Counted from the first letter of the stretch, positions 34,184 to 44,727 are shown. The stretch: 64,000 bases of DNA from Notospermus geniculatus (GCA_002633025.1 NMRB01001126.1:74704-138703); one strand, 5' to 3'. Numbers and translations: made by a program. Notes: a model not told the origin generated them from the sequence alone.

Positions 34184-34572
34184 TTGAAATTTCCGCCTGG
34201 TGAGATACCTGGAATCCAGGTTGATGGTACTTTTACCGTTCAGCTCGTCATGCTCGCAAGCGTAACACGTGGAGATGACATTATGGCGACCAGAGTGTCA
34301 GACTCGCGTCTAAAAGAGTATCTCGCCAGTATACCGTCCTACAGAGATGGCATTTTTATGTCCAAAGGCCGCGAAGTTAAAAGCAAATATGTTGAGGTCG
34401 ACAGAACATGCATTTTTCTGCAACTGTTTGATCACTTAAGGACCAAAACATGCCAAACGACAAACTGACATCAAAATTAAATATCAGGTCAAACTTCTTT
34501 TCAAAAATTTAGCGGATAATCAGTCAAATTTTGAGATTCCACGGATTGAAGAATGGTGATTTGGCAATCGGN

Positions 34573-34675
34573 ATATATGGCTATGGAGACCATGGCCATT
34601 CGAATATAACCTTACAATAGCGAGCTATTGTTTGGCGGACTTGCATTCCTAGGACGTTCATTCCTGTCACACCTG
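34573..34675 (+). mobile_element. MITE family A, copy 3, truncated at an N
   Basis: Carries the right half of family A: TTCGAATATAACCTTACAAT, AGCTATTGTTTGGCGGACTT and the terminal ATTCCTGTCACACCTG. The left half is absent; the match starts immediately after the single N at 34572, and the sequence before the N is unrelated. This looks like a contig join rather than a biological truncation. Confidence 0.7.
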
Positions 34676-34944
34676 TCTAGTAGGTCTGCGATCATTATTT
34701 TTCTCTCCAAGCAGTTTGAAACATGTGAGGTAAGAGCTGAAGTGAATGAAACACAACAATCACAAGCCTTTGTGACCTGACGGTGTCAGGATAATGCCAT
34801 TGATCACTTGGTTGTTATGTCGCTGCTTGAGTTATTACGACATGATTGGTGATTACTAGGCATATTACATCATAACTTTGGGCCCACCTGGGGAAAAGTT
34901 TGGTCGTTCCGAACAGTTATGGGTTGTCAACAACTCTATTACAG

Positions 34945-35441
34945 GTTACGAAACTCTTCACATTCACGTTGAAAATCACCCAGCTATCGAATTATTAGTT
35001 TCTCTATTTCATCTACTTCTCGGAGCATTCATTCCTTTTGTTATCATATCAACGTGCAACATGATCATTATCGTCACTGTAAAACTCGCCTCGGATAAAA
35101 GGATTAAAATTACCGGAAGTCATGAACATTCCCAAGGGAAGGACACAGATTTTCTAACGCGAATGCTCGTGTTTATCAGTATTCTGTATGTTGTCACTTC
35201 CATGCCATTTCGAATATATTACCTGATTATGGACATACCAGAAGTATCTCGAATTTATGATATGTCAGATAGTTATTGGATTCTACGTTTTAGTGCGCAA
35301 AATGAGTTTCTTTTTGACACGTGGGTATGTAATTATGCCTTTAATTTTTACCTTTACTGTGTTGGAGGAGGTCGTCGATACAGAGAGGACACCATGCAGA
35401 TTTTAAAGTCGATAGCATATTTTGTTATGAGGAGAAAGTAA
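34945..35441 (+). CDS. Class A GPCR terminal exon, TM5 to C-terminus
   Basis: The acceptor at 34941-34944 (CTCTATTACAG) gives a phase-1 junction that fits the donor at 30602. Encoded: a short second extracellular loop, TM5 (LLLGAFIPFVIISTCNMIII), a basic third intracellular loop, TM6 (LTRMLVFISILYVVTSMPF), TM7 (about TWVCNYAFNFYLYC, an NPxxY variant with NF) and a short tail ending RRK before TAA. The usual cysteine of the second extracellular loop is not visible in either exon, so the TM3-loop disulfide may be absent or a small exon may be missing. Rhodopsin-like peptide-receptor style. Ligand unknown. Confidence 0.8.
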
Positions 35442-36400
35442 TCGCAGTAACAACATCTCCCCACACTGAAAAATAATCCATTCTCTGATTGTGTACCTTT
35501 GTGGTACTTATACTATATTCAACTCATTATGAGTACTAGTCAGCCGACCAAAACGTCTAATATAACCTTTGGTGGCATTGGATGTTAAAGTTGTTCCAAT
35601 GGGTAAGTTCAATTTTTATTTTCGTAATGCCTGTATATACATGTAGCCTATTTCAATCTCGTTTTATCCTTCCAACTAATGTTTATTTTGTTTGTTTGCA
35701 GTGATTGTGATGCCTACATTGATGCCTCATGTACTGCCCTGTACAATGTTCGTGTACTTGCATACGAGGCCATGATGCGACTCCTTCGCCGATTGGATTT
35801 GGAATACGCTGGCGCCACCACAGACATTGGAAGACTATTGGGTTTGGAGAGACATTCAAAACATGGCGGACGGACGTTTGGAACATGGCGGATGGGCACT
35901 TGTTTGACATTTAAGCCGCGCGATGGCGCGGCTTATTTTTTAAAAACCTCCCGTGCGCTGCGTTTAACGATCTAGTTCAGCTTTAATATGATATTCTTTT
36001 ATTTGGAACAAACGGGTGTAGGCCTAACATTTAGTGAGAAGTGACAATGGGGCATCAAATGACATGTGTGAAATTCAACCGTAAGAACAACTGATGTTAA
36101 TCGGCAGACATGTTGATTTGCCTCTGTAAGCAGCTGACATGAACCGAAATTGAATGTTTTCACCTTCAACCTCGGATCAAGTGTGCACCAGGGGCTCGTA
36201 TAGTTCAGTTGAATGTCAATTTATAGCAAATCATGAGATGATCTTCTGGATTTTCTACCTGGATTCCTCTGATTCCTTTTATTTCTCCAAATGGACAGGC
36301 CCGGTCTTTAGCGCAACGCTCTCAAACTGCGTAGTGAGGGGACGAAGGAAGGGAGCGCTAAGAACCTCGGATGTTCTCAGGATGAAGAAAAGCAGGCACA
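35442..36400. other. 3' flank of the GPCR; possible exon near 35.7 kb
   Basis: TTGTTTGTTTGCAG before 35701 is a good acceptor-like site, followed by an open plus frame (to about 35975) of Arg-rich sequence without a known domain. At 35913-35936 a GC-rich stem (AAGCCGCG / CGCGGCTT) is followed by T-rich sequence. It may be a small exon, a retrotransposed 3' end, or chance. The rest is featureless. Confidence 0.3.
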
Positions 36401-36567
36401 GGTGTGATAGAATCTAATGTCCCCGTCTTCCTGATGTCCCCCGGTATTGTTTGTCACAGGATTAAGGTTCTTGGTCTCTATAGAGTCCAATTCAATGGTG
36501 CCGCTTAATCCGTAAATGTATTGTTGGGGGACATCACATATCAGCGGACATTAGATTCTATTACACC
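36401..36567. mobile_element. MITE with ends GGTGTGATAGAATC
   Basis: 167 bp. GGTGTGATAGAATCTAATGT at the left is answered inverted by ACATTAGATTCTATTACACC at the right, with one mismatch, and an inner inverted pair TGATGTCCCCC / GGGGGACATCA follows. Non-coding; no clear duplication. Confidence 0.75.
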
Positions 36568-36744
36568 GGCGTATTGGAGGCATAATTACAGAGTTTTTCT
36601 CAAAGCCCCCGAAATGCCAACGCGAGCGTCTATCCTTTTGTTCGGTGCTCTCTTCGTGGTATCGAATAATGGGTTTGGCGTTGGCCTTGGCGTATCGGGG
36701 GCGTTGCGAAAACTCCCTAATCTCAGCTATTACACGGGAACTTC

Positions 36745-36852
36745 GGGCCCGTATGCATAAAAGTGGAATAAGCTTATTCCAGGTATAACCTAACGTTATA
36801 ACCTTAAGTTCTACCTGGAATAAGCTTATTCCACCTTTATGCGTATGGGCCC
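36745..36852. mobile_element. Foldback MITE with ~41-bp arms
   Basis: GGGCCCGTATGCATAAAAGT and GGAATAAGCTTATTCCAGGTA at the left are repeated inverted at the right, ending GCGTATGGGCCC. The loop is only ~25 bases. It lies just downstream of the stop codon of the minus-strand gene at 36907. Confidence 0.8.
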
Positions 36853-36906
36853 CGGCGGTGTAGGGCGCCGACGTTTCCACTGTTCCACTCTGACAGACCT
36901 CTCGAA

Positions 36907-37827
36907 TTACTTTTGTTGATAGTCCTCTGTGTAAATGTTCGGCACGTTTTCGTTTGAGCGACGTCGGACCATCTGACGAGAAACTCTCCGATCGTATGGT
37001 GCCTGTATATCCTGCGATTCGGCGATAGTCACACTTCTCAGTCTTCCTACTCGTCGTGGCGGCGGGGAGATTGGGTCAGACTCGGGACTTCGAATTCTGG
37101 GAAGAATGTGCTGTGAATGCGACTCACTGCGTTGTGCGCGTGCGTCAATATCCACTTCAGCGAGGCTGACACCGAGCGAATCCTTTCGGGTGATTTCGTG
37201 ACGACGTTCGTTGATTCCGGGTAAGACAATTTCACTATCGGAAGCCGATGCTCGTTCCCGGTCCGTTCCATTCATTCGTCCGCGTTGGCTTCGACATTGT
37301 TTGATGTGGTTTCCTCCACCTTTTAATTGTGGTGGCTTTGACTTTGTGTCACGAAAATAACTCTCGAGTGAAATCGCCCTCGGCCTTACGTCCGATAGCT
37401 GATCGCCCTGACTTCGATGCTCGTACGATGGCGTCGTCGACATCCTCCGATTCGAAATCTGTGGATGAGTGTGGACACCTCTCGAAGTCCACAGCAACTT
37501 CATATCAGAAAAGTCCTCGCGTCCATTCTTCTGACAGCTCGGGGTATCCGTGTGATTCTGTAGTTGCACACCAGCTGCACGGCGTATTGCATTTCGCTCC
37601 AGCATTCGAGTTCTAAGCGGAAGCTTTCGATTGTCTATTCTGTGGACATGCACACGCTTATCCGCGTCAATACGTTTGGTTGTTTCCTCGAGTTTTAGAT
37701 CCAACCGAAAGTTTCTCAGAACTGCCTGTGGTTCACGAACACTGCCAGCGATTACTCTCCTCTTTCCACCGCCGCCATTTTTCAAGCGGAGCGCGTTAGT
37801 GATTTCTAGAACCTCTGGGTCAGTCAT
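36907..37827 (-). CDS. Uncharacterised basic, Ser/Arg-rich protein
   Basis: An uninterrupted 306-codon frame from ATG (37827) to TAA, beginning MTDPEVLEITNALRLKNGGG. No known domain, signal peptide or membrane segment is visible. The composition is strongly basic and hydrophilic, with many RS, RR and ESxS clusters (for example RRVGRLRSVTIAES and RRRSNENVP), so it is probably intrinsically disordered with several basophilic-kinase-like sites. The next in-frame stop upstream is at about 37900, so the start is not forced. It is the longest non-mobile frame not assigned to a family. It may be a single-exon gene or one large exon; the antisense frames are shorter and without features. Confidence 0.55.
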   Translation of the reverse strand: MTDPEVLEITNALRLKNGGGGKRRVIAGSVREPQAVLRNFRLDLKLEETTKRIDADKRVHVHRIDNRKLPLRTRMLERNAIRRAAGVQLQNHTDTPSCQKNGREDFSDMKLLWTSRGVHTHPQISNRRMSTTPSYEHRSQGDQLSDVRPRAISLESYFRDTKSKPPQLKGGGNHIKQCRSQRGRMNGTDRERASASDSEIVLPGINERRHEITRKDSLGVSLAEVDIDARAQRSESHSQHILPRIRSPESDPISPPPRRVGRLRSVTIAESQDIQAPYDRRVSRQMVRRRSNENVPNIYTEDYQQK

Positions 37828-39239
37828 TGTAGCAAGTGAAAGTATTGAACGTAGCAGACGACATCGAAGTACAGCAAGTAAAGTAAGAAAATGTACACTT
37901 CAAACACTGTCACGACTTCAATACCCAATCCCGTTTGAAACACTATGAATACTGTACAGTTCCTCACAGATGAGTCGTGCGAGACGGCGTGACCGTACGA
38001 CTCTGTTTACTCCCATACGTGCACGAGTTCGAAATAAGATCTCGTCTTAGTCCAAGTCGAGAATGACATGCGTAATGCGTTGTCTAAGTTGTCTTGTGGA
38101 CCCACCGCCCTAAATACACGTAGACACAATCACAATCATACACTTAGGGTTAAATTGATAAACACATTAAACCTAAAAATCAATAGATTCGACGAAAAGT
38201 TCTGTATCTCTGAGTTGTCTACATACTTGTTCTACTTCCTCATTTTACGCCTCAATCAATTTTATTGATTTGTAAAAATTAGATTTTGGTAAGGCGATAT
38301 TGGCTGACCCCACTTAACAAAATCTGATTGGTTTATACTGACGGCCAGTGTGAATATCCGACATCGGATTGTCCTCTGTGGAAACGGGTCTCACATTAAG
38401 AGGTCGATGTGGCCTATAAACTTTCTGCAAGGCTTGCGAATATGAATCAGGGAGCAACAGTCTAAAGCGTGATTCATCGGCACACGGATTCGACACGTGT
38501 CCGGTACGGTACGGTAGAAAAAAATAGAAAGCTTGAGACCAGCGACTTATCACGGATTCTTATAGGTATACGGATAGAATTTTGTACAACGATGACAAAT
38601 TCTGTGTACATTTCGATGTGTACATCTCAACCTTCCTATTATCCGGATCGAAAACGGACGGACGTGGACAATTTCCCTATCCTGCATTCATCATCTTCAC
38701 TGAGTTCAGGTCAAGACTCGGCTTCTCCTCCCTTGACCTTCACGCAAGCAAACCACATTCCGTGTTCAAGGATTTCCCCGGTCCCAAAAATAGCAACCAA
38801 TCACGGCATAGCTTGCATCGGCAGCTCGGGTATAATGACAAGATGGCGGCCTCGATGAAACTTTATTCGAATGCAAAGTCTCCGTGCAAGGACTTACAAG
38901 TACTTAAAAAGAAGCCGCGAAGGCAATATTCGATGTAGACTATTTGTTATTCTGTTGTAGGACTGAGTGTGGGAAGTCAATTATGTGCCAGCAGGCTAGT
39001 GTTGTCCGCTACGAAGTTGAACGGCGTACTCGTATTGAATAAATTACCGCATGAGAACCGAGGCTTCTGATTGGTCGCACGAGAAAATCCCAAAGCGTTG
39101 AACACGGAATCTGGTTGCTTGCTGCAGAGTGTAGATAGAGGTTAGCGATTTCTACACGATGCATTATCAGTCCAGAAGGGGACGGCTGGCCATCCATTAG
39201 AATTTGGATGGTACAGGCATCCATTATCCATCATATTCC
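37828..39239. other. Intergenic; no gene recognised
   Basis: Contains the 5' flank of the minus-strand frame above and AT-rich DNA. A short inverted pair (AGATTTTG / CAAAATCT) lies near 38281-38325. At 38470 the words GATTCATCGGCACACGGATT resemble one end of MITE family C but no partner end was found. Confidence 0.35.
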
Positions 39240-39250
39240 GTTGCGCCATG

Positions 39251-39595
39251 TTGTGGACCGCATGGCGATCCCAGTAGTAAGCGGACAGTCTGGACATCCC
39301 AAAAATAATGTATCGGATGGTCCCACCATCCGATTCTAAGAGGACGGTTCTGCCTTCCCCGCATATTGTGGACCGCCTGGCGATCCCAGTAGTGAGCGGA
39401 CAGTGTGGGCATCCCAAAAATAATGGATCGGATGGTCCCACCATCCGATTCTAAGAGGACGGTTCTGCCTTTCCCGCATATTGTGGACCGCCTGACGATC
39501 CCAGTAGTGAGCGGACAGTGTGGGCATCCCAAAAATAATGGATCGGATGGTCCCACCATCCGACTCTAAGAGGATGGCTCTGCCTTCTTTGCCTC
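39251..39595. repeat. Minisatellite: three copies of a 115-bp unit
   Basis: TTGTGGACCGC recurs at 39251, 39366 and 39481, exactly 115 bases apart. Each unit contains GATCCCAGTAGT, GCGGACAGT, CATCCCAAAAATAAT and a GGATGGTCCCACCATCC palindrome. Units 2 and 3 are nearly identical; unit 1 is more diverged. A partial, related stretch precedes the array, and similar words recur at 43070-43120. Long frames on the minus strand simply follow the repeat because 115 is not a multiple of three and all frames are used. Confidence 0.9.
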
Positions 39596-39895
39596 CTCAC
39601 CAGAACTTCAGAAAGCCGAGACTAAAGAGGCAGGTCCAGGGAAGAATCCCGGGAAAATCTATAAATAGCTCTGGGGAACCCATCATGACGTCAAGCATGG
39701 AATTCCGAGCGTTAAATAGATACAAACACGTGCGTTGGTTTTGATGGGCTTAGAATTTGTACAGTCATGGAATGAACACGAGTGGAGTGTCTTGCTATGT
39801 AAATATGGACCTTTGGAGGATATATTTTTTGTGTTTTGTATTTTGCATGTCTTCGCTTCCAAAAAGGATGTTTCTTTGGGAAGCATGAGGGCAGG
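39596..39895 (+). repeat. Inverted-pair repeat D, left copy
   Basis: About 300 bases matched in reverse orientation by 42765-43060. Conserved blocks include AATTCCGAGCGTTAAATAGA, TGATGGGCTTAGAATTT, CTTGCTATGTAAATA and GGATGTTTCTTTGGG. The left copy has a TATA-like TATAAATA at 39660 and a CRE-type TGACGTCA at 39686, both preserved in the right copy. Could be the ends of one ~3.4-kb element. Confidence 0.75.
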
Positions 39896-40299
39896 GCACT
39901 TTAAAGATAATGTATCACGGATATTTTCGCGGGCCACGAAATTCATTGTTTATTTACATTTTGTTTGTTTATGTCCAGGCTTTCGTTGTCTTGTGAGTAA
40001 ATTATTGGTGGCATGCCCCTCTAGAAATTCTGTTGATTCCAAAAGTATTCATTTTGGTGGTTGGCATGTCCCAAAAGTCCAAAATAACATAATGTAAACA
40101 TCCATGTTTACAAACATTGAATGTAAACAATGAAGTCGTGATATATTATCTTTAAAACAGCACATTTGCACTAAAACTTCTCGTTTGCTCCTTTCATGGT
40201 CCATGGACGGGGGGTGGGTGTCTGCCCCAACTGGGTGTAATCGCATATTTTCTTACGAACTGGGAACATTTCATGCCTCAGAAGTGGTGCTATCACGAT
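39896..40299. other. Interior between nested inverted repeats; no gene
   Basis: AT-rich sequence with no recognised coding or repeat structure, apart from a ATGTTTACAAACAT-like hairpin near 40100. Confidence 0.4.
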
Positions 40300-41832
40300 A
40301 AAAGGGGCTGTAACATATTCGGGTGATTGTACGGATCAGGGATTGTGAAGCAACCGCAAGAGCTATCTTTTTGAAACTTGGGTGACATATACCTTGCCCC
40401 AAAACAACATCAATGATACCAAACTTTGATGCCCGGTCATTATGTAACACCTCATTATGTAACACCCAACCAAATTCTATCAGGTTTTCAAGGGTTTTCT
40501 TCAAGAAAATGGGTTCAATCGAGGTTGAAACCTCATGCTATGTTGCAGTGCATGTTGAGTGTGACAGGGGGAGGCTGACTTCTTAGCAGTTGCCATGGCG
40601 ACCAACCATTTTCTGTTCTTTGACACCCATTTCATGTCATGATTGAAACCAACATCAAAACCATGCTTTTCAAGTAATGTCCAGCAGATTCATTTGCATC
40701 AACGACATGATCTAATTATGTAACACCTAGCAACCATCATAGCAATGCTATTAACCCTTTACATCACCAAAGAATGTCGAGTCAAATGATGATTAACAAA
40801 CTCCAGTAAATGGACAGACCAGTAGGCCTTCTTGCAGGAGACCACATTTTCACTGCAGACTGATTATCACTTATTTGACACTGTGTCTAAGCTGCAAGTT
40901 ATGTAATGTAAAGAATCTTTTTTCAACCCCAATCACAGTGTGCTGCAATTGTGCAAACTGATTATGTCATAGGATGGATACCTGCATTATGGTACAGATG
41001 TTCTGGTGTACCATGTCAAACAATCAATCAATGCCAATGTTGCTGAAACACACAAACACATTTGTCAACAGAGTGAAGACAAACCCCTCCTTTCACTATT
41101 TCATGATGGACTATCACTGTGTCGGTGGTTGGATGGTTACTTTCTGACTGAAATGCCCACAGCTCAGCTGTAGAAATGACAAGCATTTTTCAAAATAGAA
41201 TGCTAGGTCGTCGCTACTTTAGTTACTGGGGATAACCAAACCAAAACCATCAGCATCTTGGGCTGAGTATCCAGTAAAGAAGCTTTGCAAGCTGTACTTC
41301 AGCAAACTGTGAAGTTCCAAACTGACCCCATAGAGCGGAAAGACCTTTCATGGTTGGTATGGTGGTTGCTAGGTGTTACATAATTAGATCATGTCGTTGA
41401 TGCAAATGAATCTGCTGGACATTACTTGAAAAGCATGGTTTTGATGTTGGTTTCAATCATGAAATGAAATGGGTGTCAAAGAACAGAAAATGGTTGGTTG
41501 CCATGGCAACTGCTAAGAAGTCAGCCTCCCCCTGTCACACTCAACATGCACTTCAACATAGCATGAGGTTTCAACCTCGATTGAACCCATTTTCTTGAAG
41601 AAAACCCTTGAAAACCTGAGAGATAGAATTTGGTTGGGTGTTACATAACGAGGTGTTACATAATGAGAAGGCATCAAAGTTTGGTATCATTGATGTTGTT
41701 TTGGGGCAAGGTATATGTCACCCAAGTTTCAAAAAGATAGCTCTTACGGTTGCTTCACAATCCCTGATTCAGGGATTGTGAAGCAACCGTAAGTGATACG
41801 TACAATCACCCGAATATGTTACAGCCCCTTTT
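40300..41832. mobile_element. Foldback element with ~450-bp inverted arms
   Basis: 1.53 kb. The left arm starts AAAAGGGGCTGTAACATATT and runs to about 40760; the right arm (about 41345-41832) is its inverted copy at roughly 95% identity, ending AATATGTTACAGCCCCTTTT. Both arms contain several TTATGTAACACC words. The unique centre (~580 bp) has no transposase. The right arm has an additional 25-bp-arm palindrome, CTTACGGTTGCTTCACAATC... at 41744-41794, absent from the left. A long-arm foldback DNA transposon; target duplication not resolved. Confidence 0.85.
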
Positions 41833-42764
41833 GGTTCAAATGGTATAGTATAGCATGAAAAGTTCTAACTCAACTCACTTGAATAGCCTAATGATGAATT
41901 AGTTCACTGTCACCCGGGCTTCAGAAACTAATTCTGTCCAAGGATTACAAAATTGCAGTGTACTTGAATGCATCTTGCCATGGATTAAATATAAATGGTG
42001 CCAGAACATAGCCTTAATGTCTGCGTATGGCAATTTGATTGGTACCGGAACCTGTGCCATCGGGGGTGCCACTGAATCTGCATCTCCGATGCTGCACTTT
42101 TCTACTTGCATCTTTGCACCGGATGTTATTCCATACTCGAGGGATATTGATATGAAATTGACACCATCTCTTCACCTTATCATACAGTTAATTTTGGTGC
42201 AGTTTAATCATATTCAGTTTGATATTTCAAGAGATATTTTACTTTGAAAAGTGGTACGTTTTTTAATAACCCGATTATTATATTTTGTGAACAAAGTAGC
42301 TGAATTTTCCATCAAAAAATGCTTTTTTTGTTTGGATATTTTTCAAAACTTGTGCTCACTGAGATACCATACCGTTCTTATCAATCTTCAAAACAACGCA
42401 AGTTTTCTCATATCAAACCTTCCTGGCAGGACAGAATCTGAAAAAGGGTCGGCGGCTCTCGTAGAAAACCTTCACCTTTTAAGAATATCAGAGTAGGTCT
42501 TAAATGAAGACCTTTGACCTTTGTGAGTGGACAGGTTACACAGCTTTGCCCTTTTCTCACCCTTATAAGGAGTACTCTAACATGAACCGAATTTTATCAC
42601 GACAGCACTATTTCTGAAGTAAAAGGGACACAGTTCATGAGAAAATGTGCGACTAAACGCTGTTGGGTGAGAGGCCCCCGTGGACCATGTCAGGAGTAAA
42701 AGATTCTGGAGGTAATTCTAGGGAAAGGTTGCTGTTTTAAAGTAGCTGTTGTAACATCACCCGC
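41833..42764. other. Between nested inverted repeats; no gene
   Basis: AT-rich. A 90-codon frame (41975-42247, plus) has no recognised domain. No repeat ends seen. Confidence 0.35.
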
Positions 42765-43060
42765 CTTGCTACCCAAAGAAAGAAACATCCTTTGGGAAGA
42801 GAAGAGATCCAAAATACCAAATAAAAAAAACAAATATCCTCGAAAGATTCGTATTTACATAGCAAGAGACTCCACTCAAGTCCATTTCCCGCCCAACTGT
42901 AGAAATTCTAAGCCCATCAAAACAAACGCACATGCTTGTATCTATTTTTAACGCTCGGAATTCCATGGCTGACGTCACCATGGGTTCCCCAGAGTTATTT
43001 ATAGAATTTCCCGCGATTCTGCCCTGTTTGCGACCTGACCGGAAGCCCTCGCTGTCCAAT
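42765..43060 (-). repeat. Inverted-pair repeat D, right copy
   Basis: Inverted match of 39596-39895, with TGACGTCA at 42970 and TATTTATA at 42996 in the corresponding places. Similarity fades beyond about 43060, although words related to the 115-bp minisatellite follow (ATGGTACAGCCATCC), as on the left side. Confidence 0.75.
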
Positions 43061-43509
43061 AATCTAAGAAGTATGGTACAGCCATCCACCTAAAACGGAT
43101 GCTCCTGCCGTCCACTACCACTGATCAGCATTCTTCAACTTTGTCAACTTCACAGCGTGAACATTTGCAGAATATATGCGAATAGCTGCAGTTTTAAGAG
43201 ATATTTTCATTCTATATTGTCTCACGATTCATCAGCATTTTATAGAATGAAAAAAAAAATTGAAAATTGGTGGAGTAAGACGACTTTTTGGCTCGTTTGT
43301 TTGGGGCTTGGACTCGATTTCTGGATGGCTGAGTCATCCGAAACAAGCGGATGGCCAGCAGTCCCCTTCTAGACTGATTATGCAGAATGGCATTCATTGG
43401 CCTGCGCTCCACGTCTATCAATTTTCGGTGTCCTCGGTAGAAATCGAAGGCATTTTATCCTAGGTAAATATCAGGCGTGTACGGAAAACCTGCCGAATCG
43501 CTTCCTGGC
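43061..43509. other. Repeat-flanking DNA; no gene
   Basis: Includes degenerate minisatellite-like words to about 43130. Short frames only. Nothing else recognised. Confidence 0.35.
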
Positions 43510-43845
43510 ATGTCGTCCTGGGTATATACATAGATAACCCAGGATCTCAATCTTCACTAAAACAATACCCTGGGTGTAGTTTCGGTAGCCGAACATCAGC
43601 ATCGTCGAATGACACCTGGATTCGTGGTTAGGGCAAGTGACCGCCTGAGGAATATCATGAACAGCTATACTCAAGTACCGCCGTGCGAGACAGCGCCAAG
43701 ATTACACGGGCTTTCTAAATAGGACGCGTTCCTTGGCACTGATTGCGGATGCTGGGTGATGGTCTGCTACCGAAACTACACCCAGGGTATTGCTTTAGTG
43801 AAGATTGAGATCCTGGGTAATCTTTGTATATACCCAGGACGACAT
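43510..43845. mobile_element. MITE with ~82-bp inverted ends
   Basis: ATGTCGTCCTGGGTATATAC at the left is matched inverted at the right end (GTATATACCCAGGACGACAT), and the symmetry continues through ATCTCAATCTTCACTAAA and CCCTGGGTGTAGTTTCGGTA. About 336 bp with a ~170-bp unique centre. Related in its first 15 bases to the short element at 34076. Confidence 0.85.
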
Positions 43846-44155
43846 ACCCTTTCAGCGTGAGTTCTTGTCCCTTATTGCCACAGATCATGCGATATATCAA
43901 AATATCAGATTTGATATATCAATATCAATATGATTGATCCAGAGTACAAAAATGATGAACCCACTATGTTACCCACACCCATAAACTGAGGGATCTGGAC
44001 TTATTCCGGGACGTGTGAGTGACCTAGGATCCGAGTTATTTGATCTACAAGAGTGTGACAGACAAAATCACATCCTTTGATATATCAATTTCACAATGAC
44101 CCGACCTAAAATGATCAGCTCATCATATTGATGGGGTCAAATTTCCTCGGGCTAG
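43846..44155. other. No gene recognised
   Basis: Contains a TGATATATCA-type cluster (about 43890-43935: CGATATATCAAAATATCAGATTTGATATATCAATATC written in short overlapping palindromic words) and otherwise nothing. Confidence 0.35.
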
Positions 44156-44692
44156 GTCAGATGTCACAAGCAAGTTTGGAACCAAGGGTGCAGCAATAAA
44201 AGCAGGCCCAGGAAGTACCTCAAGGACTTTGGAAAGGCTGAGTCAAACGTTGAAAGTTGTATCAAAGACGCCGAATTGTGTATTGTAAACGTGTTGCATG
44301 GAGACCACAGCATTGGAAACATGGATGACCTTAGGATCAAACTCTATCATTCCAGAAAGTCAATGACAATCCTAGATCTACGTCCAACGACTCATGCCAC
44401 CAAGGGACACATACTGCGGGCGTTCTATGCCACCTACGCCCAAATAAACGGTCTGGGAAACCTTGCGTTGCCTTCTACAGAATATGGCTTTATCATGCAA
44501 GAGGAGAGCTTGATTCCAGACAAATTTTATCGCAGCCTACCGGACGAAATGACAATGGTATGCAATTGTGGGAAATGTGCCACTAGAGTCTGTCCATGCA
44601 GGCAGGAGGAAATTCCCTGCTGTATGTTTTGCAAGTGTGCAGCAAGTGGGGAAAGCATGTGTCGTAATCCACTGGGAACCACCTCAATATAA
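44156..44692 (+). pseudogene. Cys-rich C-terminal protein fragment, probably mobile-element linked
   Basis: The frame is open from just after a TAG at 44153 to TAA, about 178 codons. It has HILRAFYATYAQIN, then a cysteine-rich tail: CNCGKCATRVCPCRQEEIPC followed by CCMFCKC and CRNP. This CxC-type tail is common in multicopy predicted proteins of aquatic invertebrates; my recollection is that many are tied to mobile elements, but I cannot name the family. No start codon or upstream partner is visible, so it is a terminal exon or a truncated remnant. Ends without a polyadenylation signal nearby. Confidence 0.5.
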
Positions 44693-44727
44693 GTCAATTT
44701 GAATAACTGCTGCAATAGCATGGACTG

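Noticed and set aside
35701-35975. A coding exon of a named gene
   Set aside because: A good acceptor-like site precedes it, but the translated sequence matches no family known to me; only noted as a possibility.
39142-39559. Two ~100-codon repetitive minus-strand proteins
   Set aside because: They are translations of a 115-bp minisatellite read in successive frames.
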